46,509 nt of DNA from Acidimicrobiaceae bacterium (GTDB taxonomy: Bacteria > Actinomycetota > Acidimicrobiia > Acidimicrobiales > Poriferisodalaceae): contig JAPOPC010000032.1 of assembly GCA_026713105.1 (NCBI GenBank), positions 1 to 46,509 on the forward strand, in the 5' to 3' direction. The translations under genes were made by a program, and so were the position numbers. Under the pieces are notes generated by a model. The model did not search any database. It was given only the letters and a program-made list of their open reading frames with translations, and was not told the DNA's origin. Shown here piece after piece: positions 26,116 to 34,111 of the stretch; the first letter of the stretch is position 1; each line of letters starts with the position of its first letter.

Positions 26116-26160
26116 ATTCGGGTGTTGCGCAATGCTCGGCCAACCCAGGGAGGGAACGCC

Positions 26161-27624
26161 ATGACCGTTCCAGGCAACCGCGAGATCCACAGCTCCGCAG
26201 GCGGATGGGCACGATGGCTGGCCGTTACCGCTGCCGTGCTGGCGGTGATGGCACTGGCAACAGCCTGCGGCGCCGTCGGCACCGACGACGCAGACGCATC
26301 CTCCGCCCAAGACGCGCCTGCGGTAACAACTGCTCAGTCTGAAGAGTCGATGTTCGACGAAGACATGGCCGAAGAGATGGCTATGGAGGAAGAGACGAGG
26401 GCGGTCCGACTGACTTCGGGCAGCGACGACGACGAGATGATGGCAGCCGAAGGGGCGGTCTCCGAAGCGATGTCGGACGACTCCGGCTCGAGCACCTTGG
26501 CGGCCGGTGCGCCAGCAGTGCCCGCCGACTTCGACCGGGACATCATCTACACCGCATGGATCGCGGTGGAGACCGCCGACGTGGCCACAGCCGCGGCCCA
26601 GGCCAACTCGATCATCGAGGGGCTGGGCGGGTTCGCGTTCTCCCAGGACACCCGCACCCAGGGTCGAGCCCACACCACGCTGACGTTCAAGGTCCGACCC
26701 GAGCAGTTCTTCGACGCGCTGGACCAACTGTCCAACGTGGGCGAACTGGTCGAGCAGTCGGTGAACGCCGAGGATGTCACCGACATCGTCGTGGATCTGA
26801 ACAGCCGCATCTCGACGGCGGAGATCAGCGTCAACCGGCTGCGCGAGTTCCTGTCGCAGGCAACCGAAGTGGAAGGCGTGGCCGAGCTGGAGCGCGAGCT
26901 CGCCAACCGCGAGACAAACCTCGAACGCCTGCGAGGGCAGCTGCGCTCGCTGCGCGACCGGGTGGACCTGTCCACGATCACGCTGTCGATCACGGAGTCT
27001 GTGGAGGCGGTGCCGCACGCCTCGGTCGTCTTGCAGGCGTGGCTGGCAGTCGGCGACGAGGATCCTTGCCTCGGATCCGAAAGTGCGGATGCGCCGCCCG
27101 ACGGCGAAGTCGGCTTCTGCTTCGAGCTGGAGAACGACGGCGAGACCGCGCTGACCGAAGTCACACTCAGCTCGAGAGCGCTGCGCTTCGCCAACGACGA
27201 TCTGACCGTTTCAGATGGCGCGGGCTTGGATCGGATCGAGCCCGGTGAGCGTGTCGTGGTCACGTTGGCAGAGACGGTCGACGACGGCCGCATTGCCGGA
27301 CGGGTCGCCACCCGGGGCCTCGAGATCGACGTCCGCCTCAGCGCCGTGCCGGTCACCGACACCGGCACCGAACTGGCACGGCTGGCCCGCAGCTCAGGCC
27401 TGTTTCTCTATGTCGAGGAAGAGGACACGCCCCCCGGCTTCGGCGACGCGCTGAGCGGTGGGTGGAACGCTCTGGTCGCGGTCGGCAACGGCGTGCTGCT
27501 CGTCATCGGCGCCCTGCTGCCGTTCCTGCCGGTCATCGTGATCGCATTGGCAGTGGCGTTGTGGTGGCTGCGCCGCCGCCGAGCCCGGCGATCCGCCACA
27601 GCGGGTGTCTCCAACGAGAGCTGA
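26161..27624 (+). CDS. DUF4349-type membrane lipoprotein
   Basis: A 487-residue envelope protein. A signal helix ends in the lipobox ALATAC with Cys36, so it should be lipidated on the outer face. An acidic linker (DEDMAEEMAMEEE) follows. A DUF4349-like domain starts around residue 120 (RDIIYTAWIAVETAD, GGFAFSQDTR, then NSRISTAEISVNRLREFL and a coiled coil ELERELANRETNLERLRGQL). It ends in a transmembrane helix (about 447-475) and a basic tail. Such a lipid anchor plus C-terminal helix arrangement is usual for the family, whose function is unknown. GGAGGG lies 6 nt before ATG 26161, which is preferred to the in-frame ATG at 26107. Confidence 0.85.
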   Translation: MTVPGNREIHSSAGGWARWLAVTAAVLAVMALATACGAVGTDDADASSAQDAPAVTTAQSEESMFDEDMAEEMAMEEETRAVRLTSGSDDDEMMAAEGAVSEAMSDDSGSSTLAAGAPAVPADFDRDIIYTAWIAVETADVATAAAQANSIIEGLGGFAFSQDTRTQGRAHTTLTFKVRPEQFFDALDQLSNVGELVEQSVNAEDVTDIVVDLNSRISTAEISVNRLREFLSQATEVEGVAELERELANRETNLERLRGQLRSLRDRVDLSTITLSITESVEAVPHASVVLQAWLAVGDEDPCLGSESADAPPDGEVGFCFELENDGETALTEVTLSSRALRFANDDLTVSDGAGLDRIEPGERVVVTLAETVDDGRIAGRVATRGLEIDVRLSAVPVTDTGTELARLARSSGLFLYVEEEDTPPGFGDALSGGWNALVAVGNGVLLVIGALLPFLPVIVIALAVALWWLRRRRARRSATAGVSNES

Positions 27625-27669
27625 TCTGCCAAGGCACCCTCGCGTCGGTGCGCATCACCAGGACTCCTG

Positions 27670-29304
27670 GTGAAAAAGTGCCGGCAGCCGTACCGGACAA
27701 ATACGGACAGACTGTGGCATGTCCGTTTATGTCCGATAACCCCCTGCCAGACTCACCTCATACAGGTATCGGCGGTGCGCACGACGGGCATCTACTGCCG
27801 GGCGGACTGCTCGGCGCAACCGTTGCCTCACAACGTGACGCACTATTCCAACCCGGTGGCCGCCGAGGTGAACGGCTTCCGCCCCTGCCTGCGCTGCCAC
27901 CCGGAACGCCGCGCCGGCTCGCTGGCCGATCTGGACGTTCCTGCACCGGTCCAAGCGGCCTTGCTGCGGATCAATGACGGCTTCCTGGACGATCACGACG
28001 AGGAGGCACTCGCGACGCAGGTGGGCTACAGCGCCCGCCAGCTCCGGCGACTGTTCGAGCTCCACGTCGGCGCGACACCCACCACCATCGCCCGGTCACG
28101 CCGAGCGCACTTTGCGCGCTGCCTGATCGACGACACCGATCTGACGTTTTCCGAGGTTGCCCGCGCTTCGGGGTTCGGCGGGCCTCGCCAGCTGCACCGG
28201 GCCATCACGTCGGTTTTCTGCTTCACGCCGACAGATCTGCGTTCGAAGCGGCGGCGGGGCGAAGGTCCAAGCCTTGACGGCGGCCTTGTGCTGGGCATCC
28301 CGTTTCTCGCGCCGTATGACTTCGAGGCGTTCACTTCCCACCAGGCCGCCCGTGTCATTCCCGGTGTCGAAGCTGTGACCCTCGACCTCACTGCGTCTGA
28401 CCTCACTGGCTTCGATTCCACTGGGCCCAGGTACGTCCGCAGCTTTGCCGCATGCGGGCACCCGGGCATTGCAGAAGTGATGCTGCCCGCAGACGCCCCC
28501 GTCGGAGCGCACGCGCCCGCGAACGCAGTCTCTGGGACGGGCTCGCCCTACGAGGCGACAGGACGATTGCAGTTGCGGCTGCACCTGCCGACGTACGACT
28601 CGATCATCGATGTGGTCAGCCGCTGCCGCGCACTGCTCGGCACCGACGCCGACCCTGCACCAGCAACAGCGGCGCTCGCTGACGACACGCTCATCGGACC
28701 GCTCATCGGTGAGGCACCGGGCCTGCGAGTGCCACGATCGTGGGACCGCTTCGAGACTGCTATCCGCATCGTCGTCAACCAACAGATCTCGCTCGCGGCG
28801 GCATCCACGATGGCAGGCCGTATCGCACAGCGCCTTGGCACACCCATCGATGCGCTCTCGGAGTGCTGCGAAGGCGACCCTGTCCCGCTGTCGCGATTGT
28901 TCCCCGACGCAGCCACGCTCGCTGGCGCTGGACCCTCCGGGCTCGCCGGGCTGGGGTTCACCCAACGGCGCATCAACACCGTCGTGGGCGTCGCCCGGGC
29001 AGTGGCCAGCGGCGATGTGGACCTGTGCGCAGCCGACAACCTCGAAACCGTGGTGGCCCAACTGTGCGAACTGCCTGGTATCGGCCCGTGGACCGCGCAC
29101 CTGATCGCGATGCGGGTCTACGGCCACGACGATGCGTTCCCGGCGTCAGACCTCGGCCTGCGCCGCGCCGTCGAGCAGCTCGTCGGGCACCCTGTCAGTG
29201 CCAGCGAACTCGAGGCGCTGGCCGAGCCGTGGCGTCCCTACCGAGCATGGGCTGCACAACACCTGTGGCACGCGGCGGCACGCCAAGCCTCGACCACTCG
29301 CTGA
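27670..29304 (+). CDS. Ada-type sensor fused to AlkA 3-methyladenine DNA glycosylase
   Basis: An alkylation-damage repair fusion of 544 residues from the GTG at 27670. Domains in order: Ada zinc-binding phosphotriester acceptor with all four Cys (TTGIYCRADC and FRPCLRC; residues 43, 47, 73, 76); an AraC-type helix-turn-helix (LATQVGYSARQLRRLFELHVG, then SEVARASGFGGPRQLHRAI); an AlkA N-terminal domain; and an HhH-GPD glycosylase (VVNQQISLAAASTMAGRIA, LPGIGPWTAHLIAMRV, and the catalytic Asp in PASDLGL). Cys43 would take a methyl group from DNA and turn the protein into an activator, as in Ada. The start is uncertain: the first 35 residues hardly match Ada, and their codons overlap a palindrome at 27694-27735, so GTG 27775 is an alternative. 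The methyltransferase domain of full Ada is a separate gene (ogt) next door. Confidence 0.88.
   Translation: MKKCRQPYRTNTDRLWHVRLCPITPCQTHLIQVSAVRTTGIYCRADCSAQPLPHNVTHYSNPVAAEVNGFRPCLRCHPERRAGSLADLDVPAPVQAALLRINDGFLDDHDEEALATQVGYSARQLRRLFELHVGATPTTIARSRRAHFARCLIDDTDLTFSEVARASGFGGPRQLHRAITSVFCFTPTDLRSKRRRGEGPSLDGGLVLGIPFLAPYDFEAFTSHQAARVIPGVEAVTLDLTASDLTGFDSTGPRYVRSFAACGHPGIAEVMLPADAPVGAHAPANAVSGTGSPYEATGRLQLRLHLPTYDSIIDVVSRCRALLGTDADPAPATAALADDTLIGPLIGEAPGLRVPRSWDRFETAIRIVVNQQISLAAASTMAGRIAQRLGTPIDALSECCEGDPVPLSRLFPDAATLAGAGPSGLAGLGFTQRRINTVVGVARAVASGDVDLCAADNLETVVAQLCELPGIGPWTAHLIAMRVYGHDDAFPASDLGLRRAVEQLVGHPVSASELEALAEPWRPYRAWAAQHLWHAAARQASTTR
27694..27735. promoter_or_regulatory. Four-half-site palindrome upstream of the alkylation-repair operon
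   Basis: CGGACA occurs at 27694-27699 and 27704-27709, and TGTCCG at 27720-27725 and 27730-27735. The half-sites within each pair are 10 bp apart (one helical turn), and the pairs mirror each other about 27714.5. The two 16-bp arms match in 14 of 16 positions. Placement just before the Ada-AlkA coding region suggests an operator; the binding protein is unknown. Confidence 0.5.
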
Positions 29305-29331
29305 CTTCGGTCCCGATACAGAAAGCACCTC

Positions 29332-29859
29332 ATGAGCCCACCGCACCCCCCCACCGACGCCGACCCCACGAGCGCGGACAGGCACTGGCACACGACCATC
29401 GACAGTCCCATCGGGCCATTGGGCCTGGTCGCAACTGACGAGGGACTGCGAGCGGTGTCGTGGCGCGGCGACGAGACGTCCGTCAAGCTGCCCGAGGACA
29501 TGACTGAAGATCCGGGCCATCCGATACTGCGCCAGGCAGCGAGGCAGCTCGCCGAGTACTTCGACGGCGACCGCACCAACTTTGACGTACCGCTCGACCT
29601 GCGCGGCACCCCGTTTCAGGTGGCGGCCTGGCGGGCACTCGGTGACATCCCCTACGGCAGCACCCGCAGCTACGGCGAGCAAGCGGCGCTGATCGGACGG
29701 CCCAAAGCGGTCCGTGCCGTCGGGCAGGCCAACGGCCGCAATCCGGTGCCGGTCGTGCTGCCGTGCCACCGGGTCATCGGCGCCGACGGCTCGCTCACCG
29801 GCTTCGGCGGCGGGCTCGATCTCAAGACTCAGCTGTTGGAGCACGAGGGCGCGCTGTAA
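29332..29859 (+). CDS. ogt: Methylated-DNA-[protein]-cysteine S-methyltransferase
   Basis: A 175-residue O6-alkylguanine DNA methyltransferase, a suicide enzyme that takes the alkyl group onto its own Cys. The active-site motif is VVLPCHRVIGADGSLTGFGG. FQVAAWRALGDIPYGSTRSYG and GRPKAVRAVGQANGRNPVP are the DNA-binding helix and recognition segments. A short, divergent N-terminal domain precedes them. It starts 27 bp after the Ada-AlkA gene and 52 bp before alkD, so the three repair genes are probably one operon. It supplies the function missing from the Ada fusion. Confidence 0.94.
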   Translation: MSPPHPPTDADPTSADRHWHTTIDSPIGPLGLVATDEGLRAVSWRGDETSVKLPEDMTEDPGHPILRQAARQLAEYFDGDRTNFDVPLDLRGTPFQVAAWRALGDIPYGSTRSYGEQAALIGRPKAVRAVGQANGRNPVPVVLPCHRVIGADGSLTGFGGGLDLKTQLLEHEGAL

Positions 29860-29911
29860 CCCGACGCGGCACGCACGACTGCACAACAGAGGTGAGCAGG
29901 CAGTTCTGACC

Positions 29912-30619
29912 ATGGCAAACACTCAGCTCGTCTCGGACATCCGCCGCGCGCTCGCCGACGATGCCAACCCGGACAAGGCCGAAGGAATGCGCGCCTACAT
30001 GAAGTCGGAGATGCCGTATCGAGGCGTTCAGAAACCGGCGCGCCGCAAGCTGGTGAACGCAGTCCTGCGCATCGACCCCTTCGGCGACAAAGCGGCCTGG
30101 CAGAGCACCGTCCTCGAGCTCTGGCGCCACGCCGAGTTCCGCGAGGAACGCTACGTCGCCCTCGACATTGCCGGTGCGCCGAAGTACCGGGCGTTCCGCA
30201 CACTGGACACGCTGCCGATGTTGGAAGAGTTCGTGGTGACCGGTGCCTGGTGGGACTACGTCGACGACGTCGCTACGCATCGCCTGCGCGAACTCCTCGA
30301 GGGCTATCCCACCGACATGTCCGGCCACATGCGCTCGTGGAGTCGTGACAGCCACATGTGGAAACGCAGGTCGTCCATCATCTGCCAGATCAACAGGAAA
30401 GACGAGACCGACCTCGATCTTCTCTTCGACTGCATCGAACCGAACCTGTCACACACCGACTTCTTCATTCGCAAGGGCATCGGGTGGGCCTTGCGCTCCC
30501 TCGCGTGGACCGACCTGCCAACCGTCGAGGACTACGTCGCCCGCAACCGCGACCGCCTCAGCGCGCTTTCCGCCCGAGAGGCCCTGAAGAACTCCGCCAA
30601 GATCCGGCGCGACGCCTAG
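29912..30619 (+). CDS. AlkD-family DNA alkylation repair glycosylase
   Basis: A 235-residue all-alpha (HEAT-like repeat) protein of the DNA alkylation repair enzyme family (AlkC/AlkD type), which removes positively charged N3- and N7-alkylpurines. Seen are YMKSEMPYRGVQKPARRKL, the typical entry motif, TGAWWDYVDDVATHRL with the conserved Trp-Trp-Asp region, and FFIRKGIGWALRSLAW near the C-terminus. It is the third gene of the repair group, which thereby covers direct reversal and two unrelated glycosylase folds. ATG 29912 was chosen from family length. A tRNA-Leu lies 28 bp downstream on the other strand. Confidence 0.9.
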   Translation: MANTQLVSDIRRALADDANPDKAEGMRAYMKSEMPYRGVQKPARRKLVNAVLRIDPFGDKAAWQSTVLELWRHAEFREERYVALDIAGAPKYRAFRTLDTLPMLEEFVVTGAWWDYVDDVATHRLRELLEGYPTDMSGHMRSWSRDSHMWKRRSSIICQINRKDETDLDLLFDCIEPNLSHTDFFIRKGIGWALRSLAWTDLPTVEDYVARNRDRLSALSAREALKNSAKIRRDA

Positions 30620-30647
30620 GCCCCAGCCGGCGCCACCGCTCTCGCAG

Positions 30648-30731
30648 TGCGCGAGGAGGGACTTGAACCCTCACACCCTTGCGGGCACAGGCACCTGAAG
30701 CCTGCGCGTCTGCCAATTCCGCCACTCGCGC
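30648..30731 (-). tRNA. tRNA-Leu(CAG)
   Basis: Class II tRNA with acceptor GCGCGAG/CTCGCGC and discriminator A. The anticodon stem is CAGGC/GCCTG around TTCAGGT, giving CAG. It has a long variable arm (TGCCCGCAAGGGTGT hairpin) and T arm GAGGGTTCAAGTCCCTC. CCA is not encoded. Confidence 0.97.
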
Positions 30732-30822
30732 GTGGGGCGAACAGACTAGCCCGCGAAGCTGCGCTCCTACACTGGAAAAATGCGCGGACTGGTGAACCTT
30801 CCCGCTGCGGCGCCGATTGTCT

Positions 30823-30917
30823 CCCGCTCTTGTTCGCTGCGCTCACGGGCCGCTCGGGCCACGGCTTCGCCCTGTGCTTCCCGCTCTAGCTCGCTGCGCT
30901 CGCGGGCCGCTCGGGCC
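30823..30917. repeat. Pair of 38-bp direct repeats upstream of the FHA gene
   Basis: 30823-30860 and 30880-30917 agree at 35 of 38 positions, including CGCTGCGCTC and GGGCCGCTCGGGCC. They lie in the 209-bp gap between tRNA-Leu and the first FHA gene. A similar GC-rich phrase is widespread in high-GC genomes, so function is doubtful. Confidence 0.6.
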
Positions 30918-30940
30918 CGGGGCTCAGCCTCTTAGCCGTC

Positions 30941-31219
30941 GTGGGTGGCGCCAGCTTGGTCGGCAGCGACGGACAGTGCCACAGACTGGGATCGTCGACG
31001 GTCATCGGGCGGCGCGACGACTGCGAGATCGTGCTCGACGGGCCGAAGGTCTCACGACGGCACGCGCAGATCAGCTCCAACCCAGACGGCCTGCTGCTGG
31101 TGGACCTCGCCAGCGTCAACGGCACGCTGCTGAATGGGATCGAGGTCACGAGCGAGCGCCTGTCACACGGTGATGTCGTGACCATCGGCACGCACGATCT
31201 GCGGCTGGAGATGGACTGA
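30941..31219 (+). CDS. Stand-alone FHA domain protein at the fhaA position
   Basis: A 92-residue protein that is essentially one FHA (phosphothreonine-binding) domain: SSTVIGRRDDCEIVLDG, KVSRRHAQIS and SVNGTLLNGIEV hold the conserved Gly-Arg, Ser-Arg-Arg-His and Asn-Gly. In related actinobacteria the gene here (fhaA) has an extra N-terminal DUF3662 domain of about 130 residues, which is absent. An in-frame TAG at 30887-30889 and no other start limit it to GTG 30941. It overlaps fhaB (TGATG). It probably docks onto threonines phosphorylated by PknB. Confidence 0.8.
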   Translation: MGGASLVGSDGQCHRLGSSTVIGRRDDCEIVLDGPKVSRRHAQISSNPDGLLLVDLASVNGTLLNGIEVTSERLSHGDVVTIGTHDLRLEMD

Positions 31220-31686
31220 TGTCCGAGCAGCTCGTCCGGCTGCTCGCAGTGTGCGTGCTCGTCCTGCTGTACCTGTTCTTCTTCAGGGTGATGCGCGCCG
31301 TGTGGGCCGGTGTCACCACGCCGCGCAATCACTTGAACTGGAGATCGTTGCGTGCCCTGCGAGGCGACGGGTCACCCAACGGCAACACGTCCCCGCAGCC
31401 GCTCGCTCTCGTCGTCCGATCGCCTTTGAGCGCCCAGGGAGAACGCCATCTGCTCGCCGAAGCGCTGACGATCGGCCGCGGCCCCGAATGCGACGTGATC
31501 ATCGACGACAGCTACTCCTCACAAGCCCATGCCCGCCTGCACCGCAACGGCAGCCAGCACTTGCTCGAGGATCTGGGCTCCACGAACGGGACGTATCTGA
31601 ATCGCCAGAAGGTCGCCAACGCAACCGTTGTGCGCGTCGGCGACTTCGTGCAGGTCGGCTCTACCGTCTTCGAGGTCAGCACATGA
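31219..31686 (+). CDS. FhaB-like membrane-anchored FHA protein
   Basis: A 155-residue protein with one N-terminal helix (RLLAVCVLVLLYLFFFRV, residues 7-24), a polar linker, and a C-terminal FHA domain (LTIGRGPECDVIIDD, SSQAHARLHRNG, DLGSTNGTYLNRQKV). It matches FhaB/FipA of the actinobacterial division cluster, which recruits proteins to the septum by binding phosphothreonine. Its start overlaps the stop of the preceding FHA gene. The phosphatase gene follows after 97 bp. Confidence 0.9.
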   Translation: MSEQLVRLLAVCVLVLLYLFFFRVMRAVWAGVTTPRNHLNWRSLRALRGDGSPNGNTSPQPLALVVRSPLSAQGERHLLAEALTIGRGPECDVIIDDSYSSQAHARLHRNGSQHLLEDLGSTNGTYLNRQKVANATVVRVGDFVQVGSTVFEVST

Positions 31687-31783
31687 GCGCGCCGCGCGGC
31701 GTGGGCCCGTTGTGCGGCCTCGCGCCCCGAAGCGCTGCTGCACATGGTGTCGCTGCACCGCGAAGCCGCGAGACTGGGCCGCT

Positions 31784-32623
31784 ATGAGCGCCCCCGCCCG
31801 CCAGATGCGCATTCGCTGGGGCGGAGCGTCAGACCGGGGTCTGCGCCGCCCCGAGAACCAAGACGCCATGTACGCGGACATCGGTCTGTTCGTGGTGGCC
31901 GACGGCATGGGCGGGCACCTCGGCGGCAGCGTTGCGTCGAGCCTCGCGGTGAAGACCGTCGCGGCGAACTCCCCCTCGACGCCGGCCGAACTGCTGGCGG
32001 CTGTTCGCCACGCCAACCAAGTCGTGCACCACCGCTCGACCGCCCATGCAGATCTCACCGGCATGGGCACCACGCTGTGCGCGATCGCCGTGGTGCAGCA
32101 GGACGACAACCGAGTGTGGTGCCTGGTCAACGTCGGCGACTCGCGGGTCTATCGCTACCAGGGGGGCGAGCTCACCCAGCTCACGATCGACCACAACTTC
32201 GTGGCCGAGATGATCCGAGCCGGCGACCTCACGGTGGAACAGGCCGCCGACCATCCCCGCCGCAACACGTTGACACGAGCCATCGGCGTGGAACCCGAAG
32301 TGGCGGTCGACGACTGGATCCTCGAGCTCACCGGCAACGACCGTTTCCTGCTGTGCACCGACGGCGTCACCAACGAATTGGACTCCTCAGACATCTCTGA
32401 GCTGCTCAATATCGATGAGCATCCCTCCGATGTGGCACGCGCCCTAGTGCGGCAGGCCAATGACCGCGGCGGGCGCGACAACTCCACGGCACTGGTGGTC
32501 GACGTCGACATCGAGGGAATCTCGATCGAGACCACCGAGGCGGAAGCCGACGCCCCACCGCCCGACGGCAGCACCCAGCGCCCGCCGAGGCGACGCGGCT
32601 GGCGGCGTTCCCGCTCCCGCTGA
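31784..32623 (+). CDS. pstP: PP2C-family Ser/Thr protein phosphatase PstP
   Basis: A 279-residue PPM phosphatase that counteracts PknB. Metal-binding motifs are SDRGLRRPENQDAMY (Asp27), VVADGMGGHLGG (Asp40, Gly41), LLCTDGVTNEL and GGRDNSTALVVDV. Unlike mycobacterial PstP it stops after the catalytic domain with a short Pro/Arg tail, so the membrane helix and outer domain are missing and it should be cytosolic. ATG 31784 was chosen; the longer frame has no family match. It is followed by the SEDS gene, whose frame is open back across the PstP end. Confidence 0.92.
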   Translation: MSAPARQMRIRWGGASDRGLRRPENQDAMYADIGLFVVADGMGGHLGGSVASSLAVKTVAANSPSTPAELLAAVRHANQVVHHRSTAHADLTGMGTTLCAIAVVQQDDNRVWCLVNVGDSRVYRYQGGELTQLTIDHNFVAEMIRAGDLTVEQAADHPRRNTLTRAIGVEPEVAVDDWILELTGNDRFLLCTDGVTNELDSSDISELLNIDEHPSDVARALVRQANDRGGRDNSTALVVDVDIEGISIETTEAEADAPPPDGSTQRPPRRRGWRRSRSR

Positions 32624-32670
32624 GGCTGCCGCTGCGCGCTCGACGCCGCACCGAGATAGCGCTCGCAGCA

Positions 32671-33981
32671 ATGGCGAGCGTTGTGGTCTGCGCTGCGTTC
32701 GCGGTCGCCGGCATCGGGGTGACGCGCAATGACTACGCAGAGCCGATTTGGAGCGAGGCCGGCTGGCTTGCAGTCGTCCTTGTCGCCGGTGCGGGAGCTT
32801 GGGTCGCGATCGGGCGATGGGCACCGGGCAGCAACGAGATCCTCTTCGGCATCGTCGCGCTGCTGATCGGCATCGGCTGGGTCTTCGTGACCCGGACAGA
32901 CCGTTGGCTGGCGTCCGAGCAGGCGGTGGCAGTCGTGCTCGGATTCGCAGCTTTCGCAGGAACTTTGGCCGCGATGCGTCGGGGAGACGAATTCTTGCGA
33001 AGACCCGGCACGTTCGGGCTCTGCGCAGTGGTGTTCGCAGCGCTGGGCAGCTTCGGGGCTGGGACGAATGTCGCCGCAGGCGCGTACGAGATGCCGCGTC
33101 AGTGGCTGAACCTGGGTCCGCTCAGTGTCCAGCCGTATGAATTCGCCAAGATCGCGGTGATCTTGGCTGCCTGCGGGCTCACCACGACCGCGCCCCGCTG
33201 GCTGAGCCCCCGGATCGTGCCACACCGTCATGCAGCAGGTGCGAGTGCGGCAGCGATCTTCGCTTGGATACTGCTGATCGTCCAGCGAGACCTCGCGAGC
33301 TCCGTCGTGATCTTCGGGGCAGCCTGGTTGCCGCTGTGGCTCGACGACAGCGACTCAAACGGTCGCGTGCTGCTGACCGCGCCTCGCCCAACTCGTACGC
33401 GCGCGCTGGGCGGAGTGCTCGCCACGTACTCGGTCGGGGTCGTCGTGCTCGCAACCGTGTACGACCCGCTGTCCGCTCAGGTGCGCTACTGGCTGAACCC
33501 CTGGATCGGAGTGCGAGGCACCGCCGTCGTCGATGCCTCGTTCGGGATCAGCGCGGGCGGCATCAGCGGCGTCGGACCGGGACTCGGGGCCCCGCAACTG
33601 CTGCATGAACCGCACAGCGACTTCATCTATGCCGTCGTTGCCGAAGAACTCGGGATCCTGGGCGGCGCGGCACTGATCGCGGCCTACCTGCTCTTCGTAG
33701 GCATAGGTGCAGGCATCGCGCAGCGGGCACGCGGTACACACCGGTTGTTAGCCGGGAGCGCAGCGTTCATCGTCGGACTGCAGGCACTCGTGGCTATCGC
33801 GGGGGTGTTGCGCATCCTGCCGCACACCGTGGGCGCGTTGCCCTTCGTGGCCCACGGACCGGTCGCGTTGATCGGCAACTGCATCGCGGTCGCGCTGATA
33901 CTCGCTGTCTCAGACGCCAGCGGAGGGCCGACGGGGGGCCGAGCGCCGCGCCTGTCGGGGAGCAGACGCAGCTGCGCATGA
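32671..33981 (+). CDS. SEDS-family peptidoglycan polymerase (FtsW/RodA type)
   Basis: A polytopic membrane glycosyltransferase that polymerises lipid II. SVQPYEFAKIAVIL is the usual QPSEFAK motif. LLHEPHSDFIYAVVAEELG contains the catalytic Asp (residue 317, codon 33619-33621) of the HTDF motif of FtsW/RodA. Some 10-11 hydrophobic segments are present in 436 residues. ATG 32671 has no ribosome site, and upstream in-frame codons (LRARRRTEIALAA) look like a normal SEDS N-terminus, so translation may begin earlier, perhaps by coupling to pstP with a non-standard start. It should work with the PBP encoded 130 bp downstream. Confidence 0.9.
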   Translation: MASVVVCAAFAVAGIGVTRNDYAEPIWSEAGWLAVVLVAGAGAWVAIGRWAPGSNEILFGIVALLIGIGWVFVTRTDRWLASEQAVAVVLGFAAFAGTLAAMRRGDEFLRRPGTFGLCAVVFAALGSFGAGTNVAAGAYEMPRQWLNLGPLSVQPYEFAKIAVILAACGLTTTAPRWLSPRIVPHRHAAGASAAAIFAWILLIVQRDLASSVVIFGAAWLPLWLDDSDSNGRVLLTAPRPTRTRALGGVLATYSVGVVVLATVYDPLSAQVRYWLNPWIGVRGTAVVDASFGISAGGISGVGPGLGAPQLLHEPHSDFIYAVVAEELGILGGAALIAAYLLFVGIGAGIAQRARGTHRLLAGSAAFIVGLQALVAIAGVLRILPHTVGALPFVAHGPVALIGNCIAVALILAVSDASGGPTGGRAPRLSGSRRSCA

Positions 33982-34111
33982 CTCGACCGGGTACGCGCGA
34001 CGCCCCCACCGGGGAGCTCGGGGTGTCATCACCGAGACCGGGGCGGCGCCGGCGGCGGTCCGCCGGCACCTCCGAGCAGGGCGAACCCCAACAACTCCCG
34101 CTTGGTGAGCC

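Noticed and set aside
30780..30932. Small frame starting ATG 30780 behind a TACACT box
   Set aside because: The predicted peptide is Arg/Ser/Ala-rich and made mostly of the two 38-bp repeats. It has no family or conservation support.
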